Assembly (NCBI GenBank): GCA_000469685.2
Contig: LS997564.1
Location: forward strand, 27,038,959-27,102,958
DNA from: Haemonchus contortus
Lineage: Eukaryota > Nematoda > Chromadorea > Rhabditida > Trichostrongylidae
DNA length: 64,000 nt
Reading direction: 5' to 3'
The first letter of the stretch is position 1; the number at the start of each line of letters is the position of its first letter. The notes below the pieces were generated by a model that worked only from the letters and a program-made list of their open reading frames with translations, had not been told where the DNA came from and made no database searches. Below, one piece after another: positions 1-22,265 of the stretch. Made by a program: the position numbers and the translations under genes.

Positions 1-300
1 AAGAGGCTGAAAAAGGTGAGCTACATATTTTGCTGTAACAAGGGTTTTTTGTTTACTTATGCTTATAAGCGGATGAACTTTTGCTACACAACGACATACA
101 CTGTATAGCTATCCAGAGGCCCCATTCTTCTTCATTTTTCTGGTCTCATTGTTCCCCTTTCTATAACGATTTTTCGAAGCCTTTTTCACTTTGGAAACAT
201 CGATTCACACACTTCGCCTTCATCGCTTTTTTTTCCATCTTATCTTCCATTTTTCGTCATAATCTGGATTATCAAAAATTATCATGAATTGTGCATTCAA
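1..300. mobile_element. TTAA-flanked MITE, 3' part (window-edge copy)
   Basis: This stretch matches 24045-24390 closely, for example the shared segment around 'gaggctgaaaaaggtgagct', followed by a long T-rich part and ending near an 'aaattatc..tgaa' motif. It is the right-hand half of the MITE family seen complete at 23716-24383. The left half lies outside the window. No coding capacity is credible here; the small plus-strand reading frame at 81-287 is an artefact of the MITE. Confidence 0.75.
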
Positions 301-1184
301 AAATAGCATCACCTTCGTTCAGAATTTTTATAAAGAAATCTGACGATCGTGCTGAGGCCGCCCTGACGTTCGTTTGACAGCATGGAAGATCCAGTAAGTG
401 AACGCTGTGGTCTAGCGGTCATCAAAGAACGCATAAGCCGTTCAGCTCATCTGATCTCCGATCGCTGGAGTCAGCAACGAAAACCCCGACCTTCGTTAGT
501 TGGCCAAGCATGGATACACGAATTCGTTTTTCATTGCGAGGAGCAACTGACCTAGTGTTTTTCATGGAAAAAGTTGACAAGTCATTGTTTTATTTTATTT
601 TATTTTCGACATTACTAGAGGGTAGACTGGACATCAAGAAAGCACAAGTACCTGTTTGAGCCATTCAAAATGAGAGGATATCTTGTAGCGGTGGATCACT
701 GGTAGGATTTGCGTTGACGTTGATGTGGGAGGAGGAGGGCTGGTGTTTCTTCAGCCCAACTAAACCAAATACGACACGCATATGACAAAATGGACGTGTG
801 TATAAAAGCTGACGCTATAGAAGTGGGATCGTTCTGCACACTCGCACCCCTACAGCCTTAGTAATTATCCTTTCACATCATTCTCTTATTGAAGATCTTA
901 CCTTGTCGCACTTTCTAATAGTATAATAGGAACCCTGTCTCGCGAAAGCATTTTTACACCTCCTTTTGTCACTAACGAAAGGGTAGGAATATCAAATATT
1001 TTAAAGAATCATCTGATTGATGAAATCTACCAAGTAACATGTAAGTCGCTATGCTGAGAGCATGTAGAAACCACAGCATTCCTAGCAGGAACAGTAGAAG
1101 ATCCCAACAATAGATGGAATGCACCGAAACCCAATCTAGGTTGAAATTTCAATCATCTTGAGTACTGTGATGTGACTTGGAAAT
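301..1184. other. Intergenic stretch, no gene recognised
   Basis: I see no convincing exon or repeat. A TATA-like 'tataaaag' lies near 800-810 on the plus strand, but it is about 870 bp upstream of the astacin start and cannot be tied to it. Confidence 0.4.
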
Positions 1185-1199
1185 CTACCCGAATCCAGT

Positions 1200-1453
1200 A
1201 GTAGGATGAGAGTATGAGCGCAATAGAAATGTGCTATCGTAAACTAGACTATTTCTCTTTGTTAATATCGTCTGAAAGGGGATCAATCTTACCGACAGCT
1301 TGTCATAATTTTTAATAAGAATGTGAGCGCGATAGAAAAGTGCTGTCGCCCCCAGATTATTTCTCTTAGTTAATATCGTCTCAGAATAAAATTCGCCATC
1401 GAGATGAAGAAGAGTAATCGTTCTCATCGACAGTTTGTCATAGTTTTTGATAG
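1200..1453. repeat. Direct duplication, about 125 bp x2
   Basis: Two adjacent diverged copies (about 1200-1320 and 1321-1453) share blocks such as 'gtgctatcg/gtgctgtcg', 'attatttctctt.gttaatatcgtct' and 'gacag.ttgtcat'. It lies just upstream of the astacin gene. No coding role is apparent. Confidence 0.65.
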
Positions 1454-1653
1454 GATTCGCAATTATTCAGTATGGTTTAAAGTTCTGAAGATCTCTCTCT
1501 ATAAAAAGTTCAGGAGCTTCAGAATTTCCTTCATTGAATAGTAAAAAAAAGAAATTCAACGTGGCTCTATGACAAACGGGGTTGGCGCTACTATTTTGAC
1601 CGTATTATGAAATACTTCAGTCATTAAAATAGTTACCATTATCTCAAATACAA

Positions 1654-1671
1654 TCAAGACGGAATTTCAGG
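1654..1671 (+). promoter_or_regulatory. Candidate trans-splice acceptor before the astacin start
   Basis: 'ggaatttcag' ends at 1670, one base before the initiator ATG at 1672. It is a good 3' splice site with no plausible upstream donor exon, as expected for spliced-leader addition in nematodes. This is an inference from position and consensus. Confidence 0.45.
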
Positions 1672-4600
1672 ATGAGGTTAATTTTCCTCATACTGGTTTT
1701 TGCTGCCAGCGGCAATAGCAGCACTCCCGTCAATACAGACGAGGTTTCGTTCCAGATTCCACCGACCACTGATGAATTATTTCTTTTTTTTTGATTTTCA
1801 TGTTCTCTTGGTGTATTTGAACATCTAATGCTGATATAGTTCATAAACAAAACGGAGGTGGAGATCATTGATAAGATCAGAGATATGGGCAATGAAACTC
1901 TTCAAACGTTCCACCTCACACAAGAAGCAATAGAAAAACTTGAAGAATACAAGGTATCAACTTTTTGTCAAGTTTTGTCAAGTTTCTTTTTTATCAGCCA
2001 TATCGGAAGCCGCGATATGTATATTTGGTGACTACACAGAAAATCGTACAAGGCGAGATTTGAAACTCCATCGCGGGAAGTATGAGACCCGGTCGCATCT
2101 ATTACCTTGAAGCCTGAGATATTATCAAACAAGACGAACTCGTTCAACACCGATTTAGTAGTAGTTAAAATTTTGGATCGGGGTAGTTCTCAAGAAGTAA
2201 CCCAGTAGCAAAATCAAATTTTGTACCCGTGCCACCCATTTTTTCGCCCCATTTCTAAATTCTGACCTTAACGCCTCTTGCGGCGGATATCGTTAAGACA
2301 TTCTATCATAGTATCCCTGAGAACAATGAATCTTAGAATAGCATAAATAACACCAAAATAATGCGCTGTCAATAGAAAAGGTTTCATTCGACATTTTCTT
2401 CAGCAACTGCCGAGAATGGAGCTTGATCACTTGAATCCAAAGGGAGACTACATTGACGAGATCAACAAGAGAAATAAGATAGACGAGAAGCTTTTCCAGG
2501 GTGACATCTACCTCGATGAGTATGCTCCGTTTTTAGAGACAGTCTACGATTCAATGCAAAAATTTGTGTTTGAGGTTGCAAGGGAATCTTATCTTCGATG
2601 AACTCAGAGAGGAACTAGAAGGTGGTAACCGCACTAAACGCCAGGCGATTAGAGACAAGGAAGGCGTGAGGCTTTGGAACAATCATACAGTGCACTACTT
2701 CTTCACCATGACTTTGAGTGAGAAAAAGGCATCTCTTACGACAAAGTGAGTTGAGGGTCAGATAATAGGAACAAATTACAGACGAAGATGCTAGGAAGGC
2801 CTTTTTGAGAGGAGCGAAGATGTGGACAGAAAACACATGTATCAAATTCAAGGAAGATCCTTATGCTAAAGGTGGGCCTATACATGAGTAGATTTCTTTA
2901 CATACTTGAAATGATTGCATTCGGTAATGTTTAAAATAAGAAAATATTGAAGAAGAAAATATTGAAATGATTGTGAGCATTAATCAAAAACTTATGACAC
3001 TTACCTTCAAACACCCACCCGTATTGCACTTCGATTAGACAGTTTTCGAGGGGCATACCTTCACTGCATGGGCTGCTCGGATGAATTTCAGCGACTGCAA
3101 TTCTCGAAAAAAAAAACCCATTAAGTAGCGACTTACCTTAGGTGGAGGTGGTGTAGTGGCAAGCTATCTCACACCCACTGCTCGATATATAATACAACCA
3201 AACATTTCATCCCTCCAGGGCTGGAGGTTAGTTGGTACCAGATTTGTCTAGGAAGATGAAAGCACTGACTTGTACATGGGCTGGCTGCCGCATTCGACTT
3301 CCATTCAGGATCATGGTGGCGTATTGAATGCGTATGTGGCCACACAATGTGCCGCAAGTCATTGTGTAGGCCACATACGCATTCAATACGCCACCATGAT
3401 CCTGAATGGAAGTCGAATGCGTGGGCGCATTCCTCCGACAGGATCAATTAACGCCCCAAGACTTTATCCTTCATCTTTTCTTGTTACGTGCTGTCTATCA
3501 GATTTGAATCCGGAACGCTGTACATATTTCCAGTTCAAAATCTGCTGGTAGTGCAAGCGAAGAGCGGATGTTGGTCGAATCTAGGAAAATTAGGAAGTTT
3601 GCAACATATATCTCTCGCAGACGGATGTGAGACCAGCTCTATCGCCGCCCATGAAATCGGCCATACTCTCGGCTTTTACCACACCATGTCGAGACACGAT
3701 CGCGATAAATACGTCATAGTAGACTTTGAAAACATTGAGGTACCATCAAGAAAGCGAGGGTAGAATAGAATAAATAGTTATACCACGCTTTCAGGAGAAG
3801 TGGCGAAGTCAGTTCGCGTGGCAGTCAGAACTGGAAAATGATAACTTTGATCTTGCCTACGACTATGGTAGCATTATGCACTACCGCGCATCAGAGTGAG
3901 TTTGATTATCTTTTAATGTCAATTTTATTTTGCTGAACGATAGATTCTCAATAGTCATCTAGCTGATACTCCTAGCCACATTGATATCTTGCGGAGCTAG
4001 TGTGACAATTACTTTGGATGTTCAACCTTGTTCTCATGAGTATCCATTGATAGCGCTGCGATCAACCGCCAACAGCCTACGCTAATGCCGTACGACACGG
4101 ACTATCGAGAGACTCTTGGGTCACCATTCGTTTCCTTCATCGACGTATTAATGCTGAACAAGCTCTACGGATGCGACAGTTAGTTGACGGAATTGATCAT
4201 TTTAGTGAGCTGTTTCGGTTAGTTGAAAGCTTTTCCTTTACTTTGAGCGGCTTCTTTATTAGCTTTGTCTGCGTGTATTCTCAGAAGCGTAGCTTTTGAA
4301 ATACGTTGATAATTGCAATAGCTTCCAGAGTTGTGCGAGCGTAAACAAAAGAAAAGTGGAAGCAATAGAAATGAAAAAAGGATTAACAAATGCCGAAATG
4401 GTGGATATCCCCATCCACTTAAGTGCTCTAAATGCGTCTGTCCTGATGGATATGCTGGAGATCGATGCAATGAGAGGGTACGAGAACTGTCTCGAATGAG
4501 ATCACAATATTGCGTTTTATTTTAGCCCAGAGGAAATCCGAAAGAATGCGGATACACATATGAAGCAACAACGGAATGGAAAAATTTCACCGATCGTATA

Positions 4601-5368
4601 GGCGACCCTACCGTATATCGCCCCATGGAAAACTATACAAAATGTTATTACTGGATTCAAGTACGTTTCGCAGATCTGGCCTGCCACTGACGAAGGAAAA
4701 TCATATACACCAGAAACCTCCGTTTCAGTCCCCTGAAAACACTGAAATTGAAGTAGAGCTTGTTAGCTTCTCCAAATACCACGCCATGGAAGGTTGCCCA
4801 AATGCTGGCGTAGAAATTAAAACAAATGAAAATCAACAGCTCACCGGTTACAGGTATCGTTTTTGTAAAAATTTAAGCAGACCTTTCCTATTTCCAATAT
4901 TTTACTCAGGTTCTGTTCTCCTAGCGCAGCAGGGACTAAGCTTCGTTCTTACACTAATCTGGTCCCGATAATAACATGGAACAAAGTCTCTGAATCAAGG
5001 GCTGTCTTGCGATATAGACATGGTAATACCGTTACAAAGTACACCCGGAATTTTGAGACGGAACAATCTAATTCAGTCCCGAAGGACGAGTCTCGATCAA
5101 CTACATCTGAGCGGCCACAAGCGCTGCAAAAAACTCGACCTCCTACCACTTTTGCTCCTCCTACTACTGTGCAAAAGCAGAACGAGTGCAAGGATCATCC
5201 AGAGTAAGGGAGAAGCTTTGCATCTAGGGTTTACCGGCATCGATTTTTTGCTATCATTCCAGATGTCCAGTTCATATTGCAAATGGATTCTGCTATCGTG
5301 AGGGTATCACCTACGAACAGAAGAAGACTTACTGCCCTCGAGGATGCCACCTATGTGGCTCTCGCTGA
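1672..5368 (+). CDS. Secreted astacin metalloprotease with EGF, CUB and ShKT domains
   Basis: Predicted zinc endopeptidase of the nematode astacin (NAS) family. Exons: 1672-1743, 1840-1953, 2404-2500, 2583-2717, 2782-2871, 3534-3739, 3795-3895, 4054-4178, 4329-4477, 4526-4660, 4729-4853, 4910-5203, 5263-5368. They sum to 1749 nt, in frame throughout, giving 582 residues. Order: signal peptide (about 1-17), prodomain, dibasic processing site RTKR|Q at about 111-115, catalytic domain with HEIGHTLGFYH (zinc His 209, 213, 219; Glu210) and Met-turn SIMHY (Met266), EGF-like segment with NGGYPHPLKCSKC, CUB domain starting near the ECGYTYE segment, a Thr/Pro-rich linker, and a six-Cys ShKT-like C-terminus ending CHLCGSR. 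EGF plus CUB resembles hookworm secreted astacins such as MTP-1, but the ShKT tail differs. Probably a secreted processing or tissue-degrading enzyme. The intron at 2872-3533 carries a SINE palindrome. Confidence 0.9.
3147..3440. repeat. SINE-derived sequence containing a palindrome
   Basis: It lies in the fifth astacin intron. The left part has a tRNA A-box-like 'ggtgtagtggcaag' near 3154. The segment 3287-3349 is repeated in inverse orientation at 3362-3430, so the two form a near-perfect hairpin with a short loop. The arm sequence matches the body of the SINE family at 57165-57432 (shared 'cgacttccattcag.atc'). The two opposed reading frames over 3169-3551 are products of this palindrome, not genes. 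Confidence 0.7.
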
Positions 5369-5389
5369 TCCTGATTTTCTCCTGAAGGT

Positions 5390-5990
5390 AAATTTTGAAT
5401 ATGATTTTCCAATGCGAATTTCGTTACTCGTGAACGAGTTTTGAAGACATTTTCGACCCGTAACCCAGATCCAAATCGCCTCTAGAGTCTCCCTTGTGGC
5501 TATTTGTGTTTCATGCGCCAAGACTCCGACCGTGGCCCGCAAATCGTCTTCATCATAAGACTGTGCCATAAGCCAGCTTAAAGCAGTTGACGTGTACAAC
5601 CTAGCCTCACTGTTTAAATATTCTTCAACGGGTACATAAAGTGGTCCAACTGTCTCACCTATATACTCTACTTCATAATTTTGGGAAGTAATTTTGTAGA
5701 CTACACCAGCAACGTTGCAGTCACCTTCTCTGCCCAACGGACAGATCACGCAATTAGGTGTTGTACATGTGCGATTGTGGTGACGATTACGGACCAAACG
5801 AGCCTCAAGTTATCAAGAGGGATTTCGACGATTCTGAAAAGTTTTCAAGCCCGCTGTCCTCAGACACTTCCTCACGGGAAGGCCTACCTCAACAGAGATG
5901 AGAGGGAATAGCAAGTGGGATTTTCGTGTGAATAGATCCCCACTAAGTTCTCTTGACTCTTCACCTGCTCTGGCTTTTAGGAATGTAAAA
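5390..5990 (-). mobile_element. Penelope-like element remnant (GIY-YIG endonuclease region)
   Basis: Minus-strand translation shows the PLE signature of an RT C-terminal tail (RKCLRTAGL near 5850), a Cys motif CVICPLGREGDC (about 5730), and the GIY-YIG-like start VVYKITSQNYEVEYIGET (about 5660-5700). It ends with TLEAIWI near 5470. The upstream part is in a different frame from the downstream part, so the copy is frameshifted. No RT core is present. It begins immediately after the astacin stop codon at 5368 and may overlap its 3' UTR. Confidence 0.8.
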
Positions 5991-6885
5991 TTCATGCCCA
6001 TCAAGCTCAGCAGCAGTACTGCGTGCTATGTTCACGGACTTTTTTCGCTCATTCTCTTCTCCAAATCAGACTTTTGCAGCAGTTTGAAACATAACTACAC
6101 ACTGCTCGTTTTGTTTGGAGAGGGTGCGTGATTTCCATGAACACTTTATAATTTACACTTCTGTTACGAAACCAATTCATATTCAAATGCGGTATCATGG
6201 TCTGATTGAACTGTTCCTTCGTCATACTCCATCAGTTTTTTCCGATCTTCATCGACAATTCTTTCGCCATCGAATACAAGGGTGTCCTTGCCTTCCTCGG
6301 TCCACGTAGTCATTTGGAATCTATGTCGTAATCACGCGAGCCTATACGCTCTCGTCCATTCCATGTATCTTTCTGACCCACATGCATTTCTCCTCGAACC
6401 CTCGCTCGTCCAGTCACTGACTTTTGTGAGTGCTTTATCCTTTCACAGCTCCATCGGTCCACCAACGTAACCCTAGCATTCTCCTTTCCATCTTCCTTTG
6501 GGTTACGCACAAATTTCTAATATTCGATTTCCGTAACGACCACGTTTCCGCATCGTGGGTACGGTCGGGGTTACACAGGAATCAAATGCTCTGTTTTTCA
6601 ATGGCAGGGGGACGCTTCTGTTGCGAAGGATATAGTCATGCCTTTGAAGGCATTCCAACCGCATCGAATTCGATGTGCTATTTTATCTGATGAGCTTAGT
6701 GGAACGAGAGGCGACAGCCAAGATAAGGGGTGTGAACAACGAAGGCAAAGACGTTTTCATCTATATATGTAGGATGCCTCAACGTTTTACCTTTTGTCAG
6801 TAGTTTTGACTTTTCTGGGTTGAGGTGAATTCGACCTTACAAGGGAAGGATCCCAAGTCGAAGTGGCCATTTGAAATGGGACCTA
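5991..6885. other. Intergenic stretch, no gene recognised
   Basis: Several short open frames exist, but none has domain-like features, good splice context or repeats. Nothing can be assigned. Confidence 0.4.
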
Positions 6886-8165
6886 CAGGGTTGGCCATGA
6901 ATATAGCGACACGTTTTTCACCTTATATCTCAGAAAGCAAAAGTGCAAACGAGTCGTGAACATAACATTTATTAAGTAACAACTGGTACGTTAACAATCA
7001 TAAGTTACTTCTCGATTCGGCTACCTTTGGCACCGACGACAGCGCGGAGTCGCTCGCTTGGGACAGGCTTCGATGACAGAGTGCGTCGTCGATTTCGTCC
7101 CATTCTCGGATGAGCGCTGCCTTCAGAGAATCCAAATTGGGGTGGGAGTGGCGCAGGCCTTGTTTTTAAGGTAGGACCACAAGTTATAGTCCAGTGGGTT
7201 CAAATCCTGTGACGATTCTGGCCATTCTTCTGCCGAGATGAAGTCGGGGAGTTCGCTCTAGCACCACGCTTGAACGTCCTTGGCCTTGTGGGAGGGCGCC
7301 GAACCTTGCTGGAATGTCCACGGTGGCCGTTGAAGTGGGAATTTGCTCACTGGAGTAGAGCATCTTCCAGAGTCGTCTTCAGGTAGTAATCTTTGTCGAT
7401 TTTGACGCAGGGGTCGACGAATATCAACGGCGTCTTCCCGAGGCACACACCCCTGCCCAAACCATTACTTGGACAGAGTGTGCGGCCCGGTGAAGACTCC
7501 TCCCTTCTTGTCGGCTTCCTCGGGATTCCTTGCGATCACTCTGACGTGAGCGTCGAACTGCTGCTCGACTTTGAAGAGCCTCTCATCCGAAAAGACGATC
7601 AAATGGTGGCCCTTGTTGCGCTTCCGAAGCAAAAACTGTCGCCATTTCTTGACTCGCGCCTGCTGATTCGAGGCGCTGAGAATAGCAGCCTTCCGAGCAC
7701 AGTAGGGGTACATTTAAGATCTTCGTGGACGCCCCTTCCATTGACTTCCGCGAGATTCCCATGTCGCGAGCCATCGTCGAGATGCTCCGAGTCGCGTTTC
7801 TTGCTATCCGCTTTCTGACGGCTTCGACGACCTTCGGTGTGCGAGCAGTACTAGATCTTCCACTTCTTCGGCGGTCTTGGAGTCCACCAGGGTCTCGATA
7901 ACGTTGGAGCGTGCTATACACGACGCTGCGGTGGATGCCGAGGTGCTTAGCGACGTAGGCGACCGGCTGTGTGCAGACGAACGATAGCGAAACGATCAGG
8001 AGAAGGGTTCACCATTTCACTACGAATGGACCAAATTTAACCAAATTTTAACAGGAGTTAGTAAAAATGTTGGGATTGAAAAATCCATAAGCTGGCGCGC
8101 TATTTGCGCGATGGAATGTACGCTAAGTGCAGCAAGACTTGTCGCTATAATCATTGCCAACCCTG
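6886..8165 (-). mobile_element. Mariner-family transposon, degraded transposase
   Basis: This is a 1280-bp element flanked by TA at 6884-6885 and 8166-8167. The terminal inverted repeats match at 24 of 26 positions and begin CAGGGTTGGC. On the minus strand a decayed transposase is visible in fragments: a helix-turn-helix region (DRRRSGR, TPKVVEAVRKRIARN, about 7800-7890), FSDERLF near the first catalytic Asp (about 7590-7610), and DLNPLDYNLWSYLKNKAC (about 7170-7220) containing the third catalytic Asp. Frameshifts and stops separate these pieces, so the element is non-autonomous. Confidence 0.85.
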
Positions 8166-10425
8166 TACACTGCTATACGTACTCTTTGATGCTTATTTTG
8201 AACCTGCATTCAAAGTCTGCCAAACGATTCCCTGAACGAAGTTATGAAGGTGGTCTGCGGAGAGCGCACAACAGGAGAAAGAGCAAAAGACGTTGTCACC
8301 GGTAGCCTAGAAGTGGCGGCTTGGAGTAGAGGCAAGCGTGACGCTTCATAGGCATGGGACCAAGGCTCGGGTTTGGTGGGCGACGCCATTTCTTGGTGAA
8401 CCAGCCGAGCTTTAATAGGAACCCACTGGCGAGTTTCGAGGAAGGGGGGTCTTTCTCTACCACAGCGCAGTATTCTTCGTTGTCCTAAAGCTCCACGGTA
8501 AGTGGTACAGTCTCAACAAGGAGTCATAACACGATTTAATTGAGTGTGTACGTAAGCCAAGTCGGTTGAAGCCTTTATGACGGTTGTCGAGGTCGTTTTT
8601 CGACCAGACAATGTCCCTCGTGCTATACTTCGGGGCGACACGTTCATTCTTAGGGATGTCTTAGAAGCCCTCTTATAAGATTTGGGCCTTTAAGTTTCGC
8701 TCCAGGGACCCCAAGGGAGCACCGCCTCTGATTGATGTTGCCATGTAGGAGGAACAGAGCAGTTCAACAAGACCCGGAATTGGCAGAAGTGGAATTACAG
8801 CAACCAAGTAAAGCTGACAAGGGAGCAGTAAAAGTTTTCAATATCGCAAGGTAATCAAGTTATAAATATAAGTTCCTCCTCTTTCGGGACTCGAACTGTG
8901 CGTGTATTTGCTGAGGGGCCGAAAAGCGCCAGCACGGATTTTTGCAGCCGAAAACAGCAATCATGAAAAACATCTCGTCAAATTATAACTGGATTTGTTT
9001 TTAGCTCGATAATAAGATAATGTCACAGATGTTTACTCAACCTTTCAAACGAAAAAATGCAGAAAAAGTAAGGAGGGAGCTAGAGCTATGTCGGTCAGGT
9101 CATAAACACGCATGATACCACTTTGCTCTATCGTACCCCTTCTAATGAGAGATCAAAGGAAGACCGGACAAAAGTTTTTTATAAAAAAAGTGGGAACAGT
9201 TTGTGGTGTATTATTGGGTTCTATGATACCCAGCTATTGGTGAGAACAAATCAAAACCAAATTTAGATGGCTAAGGGTAAGCTGGCACCATCACTATATC
9301 GTTTCCCTCTCTGCCTTTACTTGATTGTCTTCGATACCTGGTCTTATTCGAGATCAAGGTCTCATAGTCGCCATTTGCCTGATTTTCCGAGTAGTTGATG
9401 GAGCACTACTTCAAAGACACAGTTTTCCTAAATTTGTGACAATAACTCACCATACAAGGAAATGCTGGAACGGTAGGAGAAGAGAACTACGGGCCCCTTC
9501 TTCGCACGTGCGACCCTTTTTGAGGAACTTGGATTCCTTGATTTCTTCGATTGTACTCATCATTTACAACAGATTTACAGGAAGTAGTGTGGGTAAAACG
9601 TTTATTCGATAATACATATGGCATATAAACACAGAACATAAATTATCAGCTGAACCCTCTCGCTGCCACTATGAGCTTTGTTCAAATAAGTTCCGAAAAG
9701 CTTATTTTTCTTTGATTCTCACCCCTTTACAGAGTGTTCCCGAAGTCATAAAAGTTATAAGATAGTGAAGGGGTCGAAATGCTCCCAGAAATATCGGCGC
9801 AATTCTTAAATACAACTCTTATGCCCTCAGTTTGCCAATAATTTGTGTGAAGCTTCCAGTACATACTAACAGATTTTTTACTTTTTCTCAAGTACAGGAT
9901 TCCCGGTTCTGGGAAGTTGGCCCAGGCAGAAGAGATGCATGTGAACTGTGTGACAGTAGTTTTGTAAACAGTGGTCTTCTTGGATCTCTCAAATTTTTTT
10001 GGTAGCGAAAACTATCGATCACGAATATCGATTAGCAGAAATAGCAAAACTAAGAAAAAAGCTTGTAAAAGTTGAATTCGCCTTTTGAGTCAGAATGTTG
10101 CCCCATCTGAGGAACGCTTTTTTTTTGAGCTCCATAAAACTGGCGCTCATGCAGGCTTTGCTTTATGCATCGCTTTACCTTTGAACTATAAGGTTCACCA
10201 CCAATTAACGGGAGAGAAATTTTCCAAATCAGAGGACATTCCCCAGCATCGAATCGATAAGTGGTTCCATGCACGAGAATCCAGATGTTTCGTCCGCTGC
10301 TCTCTCAATCGTGACGTCCCCGTCTATTTACAAACGCGCCTGTCTCTTTACACTTTCAAAGTCGCTTTCATGAATTCTTTTCTATTGTGGTTCCATAAAT
10401 ATCTTAACGAAAATTGTCTGCCTAG
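8166..10425. other. Intergenic stretch between mariner and kinase, no gene recognised
   Basis: About 2.2 kb without a convincing exon. An additional 5' exon of the kinase could lie here (the first kinase exon at 10426 is preceded by an acceptor), but none with a matching phase 1 donor was clear to me. Confidence 0.35.
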
Positions 10426-10442
10426 GATCAACTGGCATTGGA

Positions 10443-21043
<10,601 letters not shown>

Positions 21044-22130
21044 AGCGATCCTCTTCATTACACGTTAGTAACCCTCTCCTCAGAAATACGCTCTTACTGT
21101 TTTTTTTTTCTTATGTATTTCCTTCTACTCATCACTTTCGGAAGGCTGTGCCAGCCCTGCAGCTTTTTTATGATTGATTATGATCTGAACTGGTTGGCTG
21201 ACTAAATGGACGTTTGTAAGCTAGCTGTTATATTATTCATTTTTTACCTTGTATTTCAGAGTTATATCTGATAATTTTGATAACTTGTGTTTTCGCTGTA
21301 TCAAAAAATATTCACGAATAGTGTTAAAACCATGTTTTCAAAAACACTTTGTGGATAAGATTAAGGTGGTTTAAGTGGGCGGTTAGAGCTATTATCGACA
21401 AACTCCCTGTACGAGGCCCTCCAAAGAACTGACAATTAACAATCTTATAAGGTAAATTTTATGTGAGAAAAATGACAAGGACTTTCGTCAAAAACATACC
21501 TTCAACAAGTTTCTGATATATCAAAACAAAATGTTAGAGATAACGAGTGAATATGCATAACTTCGTTAGTGCTATTACAAAAATGGGGTCCGGAAACATT
21601 TCCCCCGAAGACGGCGTCGTGCACGCCGCACCCGCCGCGTATCGCAGGATTGCGATGGAAGATTGGAGCGCGCAATTTGTGAGGTAGGGAGTCCTTTAAA
21701 TATTTGAATTGGCTGGCCGCTCTCTTTTCAATTCCAATGCGGTATTGATTGTCGCTAATATAGGAGGAGTCACTCTAATTAAACAAGTCCAACAAATATA
21801 AAAACGAGAAAAAGAAAGCGAAAAAAACGATCAAAACCAATAAAAAAGAAAGGCAACCAACGAGAAATATTGCGTCCTATCGATTGGCAGGGAGGCGGGG
21901 TGAGTACGGTAATCGCAGTGACATTTGCCGCATGCCGCAAGGGAGAATGCCGCAATCGGGGAATAGTTCCCTTACCCACAAAAATGTGCTCCCATCTGTC
22001 GTGAACTTCCACCCTGAACCGAATATATATAGTGGCGGTGTGATAGAAGGAATAATTTCTGGAATGAATCTAGAATTGACCATAAACGACTTTCAATGAA
22101 TCTTGGCATCGTGTGAGTTTCGGTAGGAGG
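21044..22130. other. Downstream of kinase, no gene recognised
   Basis: No exon with convincing coding character. The kinase 3' UTR should start here. I see no clear AATAAA within 100 bp of the stop. Confidence 0.4.
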
Positions 22131-22136
22131 GTGTGG

Positions 22137-22265
22137 TACAGCCACGGCCAAGATGGTACAGCTCTTTATTCAGTCAACGTTTCGGCGTTATCGCCTTCGT
22201 CAAGACTTTAGAAGTAGAGAAGACGACATCTCTTTTTTTATCCCCTTCGTCAGGACCTGGAAGCC
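22137..22265 (-). mobile_element. PLE-type terminal fragment with hammerhead-like motif
   Basis: Contains 'tttattcagtcaacgtttcggc', similar in kind to the ends of the PLE at 14773-16000. A hammerhead-like motif lies at 22172-22207 on the minus strand (separate entry). No coding region is attached. Confidence 0.65.
22172..22207 (-). ncRNA. Hammerhead ribozyme-like motif (one core substitution)
   Basis: Read on the minus strand: AGTC, then TTGACGA (core CUGANGA with C3 changed to U), stem II GGCG-ATAA-CGCC, GAAA, the self-complementary ACGU, cleavage-site U, then GACT pairing with AGTC (helix I). The minimal palindromic helix III is the type known in Penelope-like elements. The C3 change probably weakens or abolishes activity. 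Confidence 0.6.

Noticed and set aside
2404..2717. Apparent +1 frameshift in the astacin prodomain near 2575-2600
   Set aside because: An 82-nt intron (2501-2582, CAGG|gtgaca...gcaag|GGAATC) restores the frame and gives the expected FQGNLIFDELREE continuation, so the gene is intact.
3169..3551. Overlapping opposed open frames of about 90 codons
   Set aside because: They are created by the SINE palindrome and have no coding character.
4661..4728. A 13-nt intron ending at 'ttcgcag' in the CUB region
   Set aside because: Too short to splice and leads to a stop. The acceptor 'gtttcag' at 4728 gives a normal 68-nt intron and a continuous CUB domain.
8281..8860. Possible rRNA-derived fragment
   Set aside because: A few phrases recalled rRNA, but no continuous conserved core could be recognised.
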